NCBI RefSeq assembly: GCF_004799515.1
Contig: NZ_SSMX01000026.1
Location: 124,001 to 188,000 of the forward strand
Source: Phenylobacterium sp.
GTDB taxonomy: Bacteria > Pseudomonadota > Alphaproteobacteria > Caulobacterales > Caulobacteraceae
DNA length: 64,000 bases
Reading direction: 5' to 3'
Positions 43,228 to 51,884 of this stretch are shown here, piece by piece. The notes beneath the pieces were generated by a model, which was not told the DNA's origin, did not search any database, and saw nothing but the letters and a program-made list of their open reading frames with translations. Every line of letters begins with the position of its first letter. Within the stretch, counting starts at the first letter, position 1. Made by a program: the position numbers and the translations under genes.

Positions 43228-45072
43228 TTAGACCACCGTGTAGGCCTCGATCGGGATCGGGATGCCCTTCAGGTCGATTTCGCCGACCGCGCGGGTCTCG
43301 CCGCCGGCCCCGCCTGCCAGACGGTGGGTCTCGCCGGAGAGCAGGATGCGGGTGCCGAAGGTCTTGTTGGCCGCCTCCAGGCGCGCGGCGACGACCATCA
43401 CCTCGCCATAGGCCGTGTAGTTGAAGCGCCGCTCGCCGCCGAAGTTGCCCACGAGGCCGATGCCGGAATCCAGGCCCATGCGCGTCTGGCCGAAGACGCC
43501 GTGCTTCTCGAGCATGGTCTTGCGGTAGGCCTCGGCGAAGACGTCGATGTCGCGGGCGCAGGCGAGCGCGCGGCTGGCGTGGTCTGGGAAGGCGACGGGC
43601 GCGCCGAAGATGACGATCAGGCCGTCGCCGATCATCTTGTCGATCATCGCCTCGTGCTTCCAGAGGATCTCGATCAGGCCGTCGAAGTAGCCGTTGATCA
43701 CCTCCTGGAAGGCGTCGAGCGGCAGGCCGGCCACCAGGGTGGAAAAGTCCTCAAGGTCGGAGACCATGACGGTGATCTCGCGCGCCTCCGCGCCGATCTT
43801 CACCGCCTCGCGGCCCTCGACGATACGGTCGATCACCTGCGGGGCGAGATAGCGCTCCAGGGTCGAGGAGTAGAAGGCCCGCTGGCTGGAAAGCTCGGCG
43901 GCGGTCAGGCGGCTCATCACGAAGAAGGCGAAGGCGAAGCCGACCACCGGCGCGACCATGGGGGCCACGAAGGCGAATTCGTAGAAGGCCAGGAACGAGG
44001 CCGCGGCGGTCAGAATCAGCCCGCCCGCCACCACCGCGATGGCCACCCACCAGCGCACCGCGCCTTGGCCCAGCCAGGCCCCGCCGAAGCCGGCCGCCAG
44101 GACGATCAGGCTGACGACCAGCGGGCTCGCTATGATGATGCTGTCGCCGGCCAGCATCTGGCTGAGCGCATGGACGTGCACCTCGACGCCCGGCATGCCG
44201 TCCCGATTGCCCTCCACGAAGCGCATCGGCGTGGCGTCCATGTCCTCCTTCAGCGTTTCTGGGTCGGCATGGGTCGAGCGGGTCACCGCGCCGATGAAGG
44301 CGATCTTGCCCTTGAACAGGGCCGGCGACAGGAACGGCACGACGGCCGCGGAATAGGACGGCGCGATGGCCCCGGCGCTCTCGCCGGCGGCGCCGGGGTA
44401 GGGCCGCCGGTAGCGGATGGCGAAGGGCTTGGTGGGCGGCGTCGCGCCGACCGCGGCGGCCACTTCGGCGGAGAGCGCGCGGGTCTTGCCGGGCAGGGGA
44501 TCGTACCTGCGGATCACGTCGTCATAGTCGTCGCTGATCAGGTCCCGAGCGTCGGCATAGCGCAGCTTCGGGTCCACCGGGAAATCGACCCCCGGCTTGT
44601 AGGCGGGATCCACCACCGCGATCACGGGCGCCTTCACGCCAGCGATGCGCTTGGAGAATTCCTGGAACTCCTGTCCGCCGGGCGCCCAGGTGTCCAGCAG
44701 GTAGTCGACGGCGATCGCCTTCACGCCCCTGGAGTCCAGCTCGGCGATCAGGCCGGCCAGCCAGACCTTGTTGATCGGCGAGATGCAATGGCAGGGCGAG
44801 GCGTCGCTCATGGCCTTGATCGCCGCATCGTCCATCTTGATGATGACGAACTCGTCCTGGGGTGGCGGCGCGATATGGGCCACGCGCCAGTCGTAGGTGA
44901 AGTTCTCCACGGCGCGGAAGGGCGGGGCGCCGTTCAGCGACAGCGTCACCACGGCCGCGGCCAGGGCGACGCCGGCCACGACGCCGAGGTTCGACAGGGC
45001 GTCGCGCGTCCGCCTTATCGCCGAAAGCCGGGCGAGCAGCCGGGAGAAGAGGCCGCCAGGCCGGCCTGGCAT
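43228..45072 (-). CDS. CHASE2-domain adenylate/guanylate cyclase
   Basis: A 614-residue membrane protein. An N-terminal TM (about 28-48) precedes the extracytoplasmic CHASE2 sensor domain (about 50-300), three TMs follow (about 310-395), and the C-terminus is a class III cyclase domain (about 420-600). Metal ligands are present (VMVSDLEDFS; KMIGDGLIVIFGAP), as is the transition-state Arg (VVAARLE, R564). The transition-state Asn, usually four before that Arg, is V560, and the purine-selecting Asp is E557. It may be weak or inactive, or use another nucleotide geometry. Its ATG follows directly on the TAG of the phosphodiesterase gene, so synthesis and breakdown enzymes of the same messenger are coupled. 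Confidence 0.85.
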   Translation of the reverse strand: MPGRPGGLFSRLLARLSAIRRTRDALSNLGVVAGVALAAAVVTLSLNGAPPFRAVENFTYDWRVAHIAPPPQDEFVIIKMDDAAIKAMSDASPCHCISPINKVWLAGLIAELDSRGVKAIAVDYLLDTWAPGGQEFQEFSKRIAGVKAPVIAVVDPAYKPGVDFPVDPKLRYADARDLISDDYDDVIRRYDPLPGKTRALSAEVAAAVGATPPTKPFAIRYRRPYPGAAGESAGAIAPSYSAAVVPFLSPALFKGKIAFIGAVTRSTHADPETLKEDMDATPMRFVEGNRDGMPGVEVHVHALSQMLAGDSIIIASPLVVSLIVLAAGFGGAWLGQGAVRWWVAIAVVAGGLILTAAASFLAFYEFAFVAPMVAPVVGFAFAFFVMSRLTAAELSSQRAFYSSTLERYLAPQVIDRIVEGREAVKIGAEAREITVMVSDLEDFSTLVAGLPLDAFQEVINGYFDGLIEILWKHEAMIDKMIGDGLIVIFGAPVAFPDHASRALACARDIDVFAEAYRKTMLEKHGVFGQTRMGLDSGIGLVGNFGGERRFNYTAYGEVMVVAARLEAANKTFGTRILLSGETHRLAGGAGGETRAVGEIDLKGIPIPIEAYTVV

Positions 45073-45906
45073 CTAGTCGGAACCGAAGGGCTGCGTGTAG
45101 GCGACCGCCGGCTCGAAATCCCCCGCGACGCAGACGTGGGTGGTCACATGGCCGGCGTCCACCATCACCAGCACATAGCCCGGCGGCTCGGCCACCAGGA
45201 TCTCGCGGCCGTCGGGGCGGTCCATGTCCACCGGCGACAGGTTGAGCGTCACCTGGATGGAGCTGGCCGGGGCCGTGGCCACTAGGTGGCCGGCCAGGAG
45301 GCCGTGGAAGGGGCGGTGCACATGGCCGCAGAGCACGGTGCGCACCTGGTCGCGGCCCCGCAGCACCTCGGCCAGCTGGCCGATCCAGGGCGCGTCCGGC
45401 TCCGGGTCCATCCAGCGTACGCCGGAAAGGATCGGCGGGTGGTGCATGATCACGATGGTCGGGGCGTCCGGCTGTTCGTCCAGCGTCGCGGCCAGCCAGT
45501 CGGCGCGAACCTGGTCGAACCCCGACTGGTCGCGGCCCTCGGCCAGGGTGTCGCAGACCACCATGCGCAGGCCGTCGAAATCCACCGCGTACTGCACGAA
45601 GCCGTTGGCGTCGCGGCGCGCCCTGGGCCCCTCGAAGGCCGCCAGGAAGGCCGCGCGGCGGTCATGGTTGCCGACGGCGTAGTAGATGGGGATCTCACTG
45701 ACGGAGAGGATGTCCTGCAGCGCGGCGTATTCGTCCGGCAATCCGTTGTCGACCAGATCGCCCGAGGCGATGATCGCCACGGGCCGCGGCTTCAGCTCGT
45801 GAATCGAGCGCAGGACCAGGCGCAGGCGGTGTTCGTTCCGCATCTGATTGAGCGGATCGGCGGCCGTCGTGACGTGCAGGTCGGTGATCTGCGCGATGGT
45901 CAACAC
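45073..45906 (-). CDS. Class III cyclic-nucleotide phosphodiesterase (CpdA-like)
   Basis: A 277-residue calcineurin-type metallophosphoesterase, the length of CpdA. All the metal-site motifs are present: D9-L-H11 (ITDLHV), GD50 (SGDLVDN), GN80-H81-D (VGNHDRR), the first late histidine in IMHHPP and the pair in CGHVHRP. CpdA proteins hydrolyse 3',5'-cAMP in the cytosol; there is no signal peptide here, which agrees. The stop touches the start codon of the CHASE2 cyclase gene (TAGATG), so the pair forms a synthesis/degradation module. Upstream 49 bp separate it from the aldehyde dehydrogenase gene. Other metallophosphatases share these motifs, so cAMP specificity rests on similarity and context. 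Confidence 0.82.
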   Translation of the reverse strand: MLTIAQITDLHVTTAADPLNQMRNEHRLRLVLRSIHELKPRPVAIIASGDLVDNGLPDEYAALQDILSVSEIPIYYAVGNHDRRAAFLAAFEGPRARRDANGFVQYAVDFDGLRMVVCDTLAEGRDQSGFDQVRADWLAATLDEQPDAPTIVIMHHPPILSGVRWMDPEPDAPWIGQLAEVLRGRDQVRTVLCGHVHRPFHGLLAGHLVATAPASSIQVTLNLSPVDMDRPDGREILVAEPPGYVLVMVDAGHVTTHVCVAGDFEPAVAYTQPFGSD

Positions 45907-45955
45907 AGGCTTCTCCCCGGCCTAACGCACTTTACCATCTACGAAGTACGACACC

Positions 45956-47404
45956 TCAGCGCCGACGGATGACCAGGTTGCGGATTTCGGTCATGTCTTC
46001 CATGGCGAACTTCACACCTTCGCGGCCCAGCCCCGAGTCCTTCACCCCGCCGTAGGGCATGTTGTCGACCCGGTAACTGGGCACGTCCCCCACCACGACC
46101 CCGCCCACGTCCAGCCGGTCCCAGGCTGTCAGCATCCGGAAGAGATCGCGGGTGAACACCCCCGCCTGTAGACCGAACTTCGAGTCGTTGACCTCGTCCA
46201 GCGCCGTCTCGAAGTCCTCGAAGCGCGAGAGGATGGCGACGGGGCCGAACGCCTCCTCGGCGTAGAGCTTGGCCTCGCGCCCGACGCCCTCAACGAGGGT
46301 CGCTTCGAGCATGGCGCCCTCCCGCTTACCGCCGCACAGGATCCGCGCGCCGCCGGCTGCGGCGGCCTGGATCCAGTTGTCGAGGCGCGCGGCTTCCTTT
46401 ACGTCGATCATCGGGCCCACGAAGGTCGCCTCGTCCTTCGGATCGCCGGCGATCAGGGTCCTGGTCCGGGCCACCAGCCGGTCGCGCAGGTCGTCGTAGA
46501 GGCTGGCGTGGATGATGATCCGCTGCACGCCGATGCAGGACTGGCCCGATTGGTAGAAGGCGCCGAAGATGATCCGCTCGACGGCGTCGTCGAGGTCGGC
46601 GCCGGAGATGGTCTCGTCGACGATCACCGCGGCGTTGCCGCCCAGCTCCAGCACCACCTTCTTCTTGCCGGCTCGGGCCTTCAGGTCCCAGCCCACCTCG
46701 GGCGAGCCGGTGAAGGAGAGCAGCTTCAGCCGGTCGTCGGTGGTGAACAGGTCCGCGCCTTCGCGGTGGGCCGGCAGGATGGAGAAGGCCCCCTTGGGCA
46801 GGTCGGTCTCGGCCAGCACCTCGCCGATGATCAGCGCGCCCAGCGGGGTGCGCGAGGCGGGCTTCATCACGAAGGGGCAGCCGACGGCGAGCGCCGGGGC
46901 GATCTTGTGCGCCGCCAGGTTCAGCGGGAAGTTGAAGGGCGACACGAACGAGCACGGGCCGATGGGGACCCGCTTCCACATGCCCTGATAGCCCCTGGCG
47001 CGAGGTGAGATGTCCAGCGGCTGGACCTCACCCGTCATCCGCACGCTCTCTTCCGCCGCGATGCGGAAGGTGTCGATCAGGCGGCCGACCTCGCCGCGGG
47101 AGTCGCGGATCGGCTTGCCGGCCTCGATGCAGAGCGCCATGGCCAGCTCGTCGAACCGCTCCTGGAAGCGGGTGACGCAGTGGGCCAGCACCGCCTGGCG
47201 CTCATAGGCCGCCATCTTCGCCATGGGCTCGGCCGCCTCGACCGCCGCGGCGATGCCGGCGTCGATGGTCGCAGCGTCGGCCTGGGCGACCCGCGTGGCC
47301 TCGAGCCCGGTGTATTTGTCGGTGACGACGAGGTCCTGGTTAGGGCTCCTGGCCTCATTGGCCAGGTAAAGCGGGTAGGAGGCTTTGAGGGCGGGAACGG
47401 CCAT
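45956..47404 (-). CDS. NAD(P)-dependent aldehyde dehydrogenase
   Basis: A 482-residue ALDH-superfamily enzyme of normal length. Catalytic residues are visible: N158 in SPFNFPLN, the cofactor-binding K181-P-A-S, E253 in LELGGNAA, the nucleophile C290 in SGQSCIGVQR and the late EEAFGPV motif. The SFTGS motif around residue 230 is present. It oxidises an aldehyde to an acid in the cytosol; members near this sequence include lactaldehyde and non-phosphorylating glyceraldehyde-phosphate dehydrogenases, but I cannot assign the substrate. It lies 24 nt after the acetolactate synthase gene and 49 nt before the phosphodiesterase gene on the same strand, so it probably belongs to the same transcript. 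Confidence 0.9.
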   Translation of the reverse strand: MAVPALKASYPLYLANEARSPNQDLVVTDKYTGLEATRVAQADAATIDAGIAAAVEAAEPMAKMAAYERQAVLAHCVTRFQERFDELAMALCIEAGKPIRDSRGEVGRLIDTFRIAAEESVRMTGEVQPLDISPRARGYQGMWKRVPIGPCSFVSPFNFPLNLAAHKIAPALAVGCPFVMKPASRTPLGALIIGEVLAETDLPKGAFSILPAHREGADLFTTDDRLKLLSFTGSPEVGWDLKARAGKKKVVLELGGNAAVIVDETISGADLDDAVERIIFGAFYQSGQSCIGVQRIIIHASLYDDLRDRLVARTRTLIAGDPKDEATFVGPMIDVKEAARLDNWIQAAAAGGARILCGGKREGAMLEATLVEGVGREAKLYAEEAFGPVAILSRFEDFETALDEVNDSKFGLQAGVFTRDLFRMLTAWDRLDVGGVVVGDVPSYRVDNMPYGGVKDSGLGREGVKFAMEDMTEIRNLVIRRR

Positions 47405-47428
47405 GGGTGCGGGCGCGGCCGCGGTCCG

Positions 47429-49075
47429 TCAGACCGCGGCGCTCAACTCCTTGATCTGCTTGTTGAGGATCGGGTCGTTGTCCGAATAGTCCATCGGCGC
47501 CTCGATCAGGTTGACCCCCGGCTGGTCGAGGCAGAGGCGCAGGAGCCGCGGCAGGTCGGCGGCGCTCTCGCAGCGGTAGCCCTTGGCGCCATAGGCCTCG
47601 GCGTACTTCACGAAATCCGGGTTGCCGTAGGTCAGCCCCCAGTCGGCGAAGCCCATGTTGGCCTGCTTCCAGCGGATCATGCCGTAGGAGTTGTCGTTGA
47701 GGATCAGGACGGTGACGTTGAGCTTCAGCCGGACCGCCGTCTCCAGCTCCTGGCTGTTCATCATGAAGCCGCCGTCGCCGCAGACCGCCATCACCTTGCG
47801 GTCGGGATAGACCATGGCCGAGGCCATCGCCGACGGCAGGCCCGCGCCCATGGTGGCCAGCGCATTGTCCAGGAGCACGGTGTTGGCCATCCGCGCCGGG
47901 TAGTTGCGGGCGAACCAGATCTTGTAGACCCCGTTGTCCAGGCAAAGCACCCCGTCGGCCGGCATGGCCTCGCGGACCTGGGCCACCAGATGCTGCGGAT
48001 AGATCGGGAAGCGGTCGTCGCCGACGGACTGGGCGGTGTGAGCGACCTCGGCGGCGCGGGCCTTCATCATCAGGGCGAAGTCCCAGCCGGCCTGGGGCAG
48101 GATGTCTTCCTTGATCTGCCAGATCGAGTTGCCGATGTCGCCGATCACCTCGTACTGCGGGAAGTAGACCGGATCGACCTCCGCCGAGCGGAAGTTGACG
48201 TGGATCACCTCGGCGCTGCCGCGCTGCATGAAGAAGGGCGGTTTTTCGATCACGTCGTGGCCGACGTTGATGATCAGGTCCGCCGCCCCGATCGCCCGGT
48301 GCACGAAGTCGCCGGCCGACAGCGCCGCGCAGCCCAGGAACTTCGGGCTCATCTCGTCGATGACCCCCTTGCCGAGCTGGGTGGTGACGAAGGGGATGCC
48401 GGTCTTCTCGACGAACTGGGCCAGCATCCGGCCGGTCATGGTGCGGTTGGCGCCGGCTCCGATGACCAGCAGGGGCGAGCGGGCCTGCTCGATCCGCTTC
48501 ACCGCCACGCGGATGCACTTCTCGTCGGCGATCGGGCGGCGGGCGTTGCTGCGCGGGATCGGCGTGGAGTCGGTCTGCTCGTGGGCGATGTCCTCGGGGA
48601 GTTCCAGGTGCACAGCGCCGGGTTTTTCCTCCTGCGCCAGGCGGAAGGCCTCGCGCACGCGGCTCGGGATGTTGTCGGCGCTGGCCAGCTGGTGCGTGTA
48701 CTTGGTGATCGGCCGCAGCATGTCGACCACGTCGAGGATCTGGAACCGGCCCTGCTTGGAGCTCTTGATGGGCTTCTGGCCGGTCAGCATCATCATCGGC
48801 ATGCCGCCCAGCTGGGCGTAGGCCGCCGCGGTCACCAGGTTGGTGGCGCCGGGGCCGAGGGTGGAGATACAGACCCCGGCCTTGCCGGTGTGGCGGCCGT
48901 AAGTCGCGGCCATGAAGCCGGCGGCCTGCTCGTGCCGCGTCAGGATCAGCCCGATCTTGGTCGAGCGCGACAGGCTGTCGAGGAAGTCGAGGTTCTCCTC
49001 GCCGGGCACGCCGAACACATGCTCGACGCCCTCGGCCTCGAGGCAGGCGACAAACAGATCCGATGCCTTGGTCAT
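47429..49075 (-). CDS. Acetolactate synthase, catabolic-type large subunit
   Basis: A 548-residue TPP enzyme. The order of domains is pyrimidine-binding (catalytic Glu in LTRHEQAAGFMA, then STLGPGATN), the central domain, and the pyrophosphate domain with the TPP/Mg motif CGDGGFMMNSQELETAVRLKLNVTVLILNDNSY (GDG-X25-N type). It joins two pyruvates into acetolactate. The length, the absence of a neighbouring small-subunit gene and the ending YSDNDPILNKQIKEL fit catabolic AlsS/BudB enzymes rather than the biosynthetic IlvB type; no decarboxylase gene (alsD) is next to it. The stop lies 24 nt before the ALDH gene and the start is 97 nt after the FHA-cytochrome gene, where a separate promoter is possible. 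Confidence 0.85.
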   Translation of the reverse strand: MTKASDLFVACLEAEGVEHVFGVPGEENLDFLDSLSRSTKIGLILTRHEQAAGFMAATYGRHTGKAGVCISTLGPGATNLVTAAAYAQLGGMPMMMLTGQKPIKSSKQGRFQILDVVDMLRPITKYTHQLASADNIPSRVREAFRLAQEEKPGAVHLELPEDIAHEQTDSTPIPRSNARRPIADEKCIRVAVKRIEQARSPLLVIGAGANRTMTGRMLAQFVEKTGIPFVTTQLGKGVIDEMSPKFLGCAALSAGDFVHRAIGAADLIINVGHDVIEKPPFFMQRGSAEVIHVNFRSAEVDPVYFPQYEVIGDIGNSIWQIKEDILPQAGWDFALMMKARAAEVAHTAQSVGDDRFPIYPQHLVAQVREAMPADGVLCLDNGVYKIWFARNYPARMANTVLLDNALATMGAGLPSAMASAMVYPDRKVMAVCGDGGFMMNSQELETAVRLKLNVTVLILNDNSYGMIRWKQANMGFADWGLTYGNPDFVKYAEAYGAKGYRCESAADLPRLLRLCLDQPGVNLIEAPMDYSDNDPILNKQIKELSAAV

Positions 49076-49172
49076 ATGCTCAAAGCCCCACCCTCCGCCG
49101 AGTTGGGTCCAATTACGGCGGTTTGTGAAGGGGCCTTGCGTTGGCCGCGAACAGTTCCCGTCGCTGCGTTCT

Positions 49173-50993
49173 CTAGAAGGTCGGCAGGCCGCGCGGCTTG
49201 GCGCCCTTCGGCAGGCCGAGCGCGGTGAACAGCCGGTCCTGGCCGGTGCGCGGCGACTCGCCCGGCTGGTGGTAGCTGTGGCACTCGCTGCACTGGGCGC
49301 CGGCGAAGGCGGTGGTCTCGTGCTCGGTCTTGCCGTGGCAGGCGCGGCAGGTGGCGACGCCCTCGATCAGAAGGTCCTGGCTGCGGTCGGAGGTCCGGGC
49401 CTGGTGGCAGTCGGCGCAGGCCGCGGCGCCGGCGCCGACCCCCGAGTGGGCCGGCACGGCGTGGTTGAAGTCGCCCCAGGGCAGCATGCGCTCGGGGATA
49501 TGGACCGGGGCGATCTGTCTGCCCAGCGGGCCGGCGGAGGGGGTCACGGTGTGGCAGTCGACGCAGAGTCCGCCGGGCGCGAGCGCGCGGCGCAGCACCG
49601 CCGGATCGGCGACCGGCGGGTTAGCCGGCGGCAGGGCGCCGCGCAGCACGCCCGCGACGTTGCGCATGTCGTGATGGCGCAGGGTCTTCAGCTGGCCGCC
49701 GACCTCGGCGAAGGCCAGGGAGTGGCAGGCGCCGCAGTCGCGCTCCATCTCGATCGGCTTGAAGCCCGCGCCGTCCGGCCGGTGGCAGGACTGGCAGGTG
49801 AGCGCCGCGCCATAGCCGCGCGCGGCCCCCAGCACCTGGCCCTGGCGGGCCGCGCCGCCGGTGGGGTCCATGTGGATGCGGTGCGAGAAGGTCAGGCCGT
49901 TGACCTCCTGCGGATGGGCCGAGAGCGCGACCCGCTGCAGCCGGGGCTGCGGTCCATCGAAGCCCACCGTGACCAGGGGCCGGAAGTCCGGGTGACGGTC
50001 CCAGCTCGGGGTGTCGACCAGGCCCGTCGAGGGCAGGCGCATCTTCAGCCGGCTGTGGCAGGCGGCGCAGTCGTTGACCACCACCAGGGCGGGCTTGCCC
50101 GCGCGCAGGATGTCGGCGGTCTTCGGCGCGGCGGGGTCGGCCGGCAGGACGGCGTGCTCGCGGTGACAGCTCGCGCAGCGGTCGCTCGGGTGGTTCATGG
50201 CCGTCTCGAACATCCCCGCGACACGGCCGCGGACGGTGGGCGGCGGCGGCATGGCGCGCAGCAACAGGTCATGCGGCGCGTGGTCGGAGATCAGCAGCGG
50301 CAGGAAGGGGCTGCCCTCGCGGCCCACCCGCGCGTCAATTTTCGCGGCGTCGCCGCCGGCGTTGTGGCAGGCGAGGCAGGCCTGGTCGCGCACCGAGACG
50401 AAGGCCTGCGCGTGGCAGGCCTGGCAGTCCTTCTCCAGGAAGGCGTGCGCCTTGGATAGCGGCCCGCTGGACCACTGCCGGTCCGGATGGATGCGGGCGT
50501 GGCCCACCAGCGCCGGGCTGATCAGCGGCGCCAGCAGGCAGAGGGTCAGGATCACAAGCCCGAGTGTCCAGGCCATCTTGCGGCGGCCGAACATCGTGGC
50601 CCTCAGCGAGAACAGGCTGGCGGAGGTGGCGGGCGGCTCTTCTTCGCGCTTCAAGATGGTGACGGCGACGTCGCCCTCACCGCCTTGGCCCAGAAGGAGG
50701 TTGAAGTCGCCGAAGGTGATGACGTGGCCGCGCACCACCTCCAGCTCGACATGGGAAGTGGTTTTGCCGTCGACCAGGAAGGGCTCGCCGGTCAGGGTCT
50801 TGACGGTCACCCGTCCCTGGCCGGTCACCTGCAGGAGGGCGTGCTCCATGTCCACCGCCAGGTCGGGCAGGTGGATGTCGGCCTCCGGCGAGCGTCCGAT
50901 CAGGGCCTCGCCCCAGTCGATCCGCCGCACCCGGACGATCTCGCCGCCGCCGGCCTGGCGCGTGATCAGCCGAAGGGTGATCGCCTGGGTCAT
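49173..50993 (-). CDS. FHA domain-TM-decahaem cytochrome c fusion
   Basis: A 606-residue inner-membrane protein of unusual build. Residues 30-100 form an FHA domain on the cytosolic side, one TM follows at 141-163, and the periplasmic part carries ten CXXCH motifs from C190 to C568 (CQACH, CLACH, CASCH, CAACH, CQSCH, CGACH, CVDCH, CADCH, CRACH, CSECH). In the FHA domain the GR of LIGRSPEADIHL and the His of VDMEHA are kept, but the phosphothreonine-binding Ser and following Arg are D and M, so classical phosphopeptide binding is doubtful. It starts one base after the cytochrome b-like gene stop. It would carry electrons across the periplasm from the b-type protein. Confidence 0.88.
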   Translation of the reverse strand: MTQAITLRLITRQAGGGEIVRVRRIDWGEALIGRSPEADIHLPDLAVDMEHALLQVTGQGRVTVKTLTGEPFLVDGKTTSHVELEVVRGHVITFGDFNLLLGQGGEGDVAVTILKREEEPPATSASLFSLRATMFGRRKMAWTLGLVILTLCLLAPLISPALVGHARIHPDRQWSSGPLSKAHAFLEKDCQACHAQAFVSVRDQACLACHNAGGDAAKIDARVGREGSPFLPLLISDHAPHDLLLRAMPPPPTVRGRVAGMFETAMNHPSDRCASCHREHAVLPADPAAPKTADILRAGKPALVVVNDCAACHSRLKMRLPSTGLVDTPSWDRHPDFRPLVTVGFDGPQPRLQRVALSAHPQEVNGLTFSHRIHMDPTGGAARQGQVLGAARGYGAALTCQSCHRPDGAGFKPIEMERDCGACHSLAFAEVGGQLKTLRHHDMRNVAGVLRGALPPANPPVADPAVLRRALAPGGLCVDCHTVTPSAGPLGRQIAPVHIPERMLPWGDFNHAVPAHSGVGAGAAACADCHQARTSDRSQDLLIEGVATCRACHGKTEHETTAFAGAQCSECHSYHQPGESPRTGQDRLFTALGLPKGAKPRGLPTF

Positions 50994-50994
50994 C

Positions 50995-51873
50995 TCACCA
51001 GTAGAGGAAGACGCTGACGATGTGCACGAGCAGGGCCGCCAGCAGGGCGAAGGTGGCCGGAACGTGCACGAAGAGCCAGGCTTCCAACAGGGCGGTGATG
51101 TGCATCTGGCGCCGCGCCTTGCCGAGCGCCTTGGCCTTGTCGCGGAGCAGCTGGTCCACCTTGCGCAGCGCCGTGGCCTCGCGGCCGGAGGCGACCTGCA
51201 GCGCCGGCCCGACCAGCGCGATCGCATGGTCGTTGGCGCAGTCGCCATAGGCGCCGAACAGCCGCCGCCAGAACCCGCCGCCGATGTCCGTGCCCTCCAG
51301 CGACAGGCGGACGATCTCGGCGTTGGGGCGCGACAGGGGTTGGGCCGCCTCGAGCAGCTGTTCGTCCAGGTCGTGGATCTCGCCCAGCATCTGCTTGCGG
51401 GTGGTGTCGCCGCGGTTGTTGCTGAGCGCGCGGGGCAGGGTGGCGTAGGCCCAGACGCCCACCGCGCCGGAGGCGATCACCAGCAGCATCAGTCCATAGG
51501 CCAGGGTGTGGACGTTCAGGCCGAACTTGAAGCCGGTATGCAGGGTGGCGATGACGATCAGCGACAGGCCGAGATAGACGTGGGCGGAGACCCAGGCCTT
51601 CAGCGAATAGTGGCCGTCGCTCACCGCGCGCTTGCGCACGCCCAGGAGCGCCAGCCAGACGATCAGGATCGCGCCCAGGGCGCCCAGGGTGTAGCCGAGC
51701 GTCGTGCCGCCGCCCTGCGGCAGGCGGTCGTGGAACGCGGCGTAGGCATAGACCGCTATGGCGCCGGCGCAGAGCGCGAGCGAGAGCCGGGCGAACAGGA
51801 AGCCGCCATGACGCAGGAAACTCTCGTGCGTCGAGGTCTTGCGCCTCTGTGTCTGCCCGTGCGCCCCCGCCAC
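50995..51873 (-). CDS. Cytochrome b-like membrane protein
   Basis: A 292-residue protein, starting at GTG 51873 with AAGGG eight bases before it; the longer open frame upstream runs through the FAD/FeS gene and is spurious. Four TMs lie in the N-terminal half (FLFARLSLALCAGAIAVYAYAAF; LGALGAILIVWLALLG; HVYLGLSLIVIATLH; HTLAYGLMLLVIASGAVGVW), then a soluble helical loop of about 90 residues, and a last TM (FVHVPATFALLAALLVHIVSVFLYW). Histidines placed within helices (WVSAHVYLG, ATLHTG, LNVHTLAYG, FVHVP, LVHIV) could bind two b haems. It resembles the cytochrome b561/ferric-reductase fold in outline. Between a FeS flavoprotein and a decahaem protein it is a plausible quinone or NADH-linked membrane electron gate. 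Confidence 0.78.
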   Translation of the reverse strand: MAGAHGQTQRRKTSTHESFLRHGGFLFARLSLALCAGAIAVYAYAAFHDRLPQGGGTTLGYTLGALGAILIVWLALLGVRKRAVSDGHYSLKAWVSAHVYLGLSLIVIATLHTGFKFGLNVHTLAYGLMLLVIASGAVGVWAYATLPRALSNNRGDTTRKQMLGEIHDLDEQLLEAAQPLSRPNAEIVRLSLEGTDIGGGFWRRLFGAYGDCANDHAIALVGPALQVASGREATALRKVDQLLRDKAKALGKARRQMHITALLEAWLFVHVPATFALLAALLVHIVSVFLYW

Positions 51874-51884
51874 GACGAATGCCC

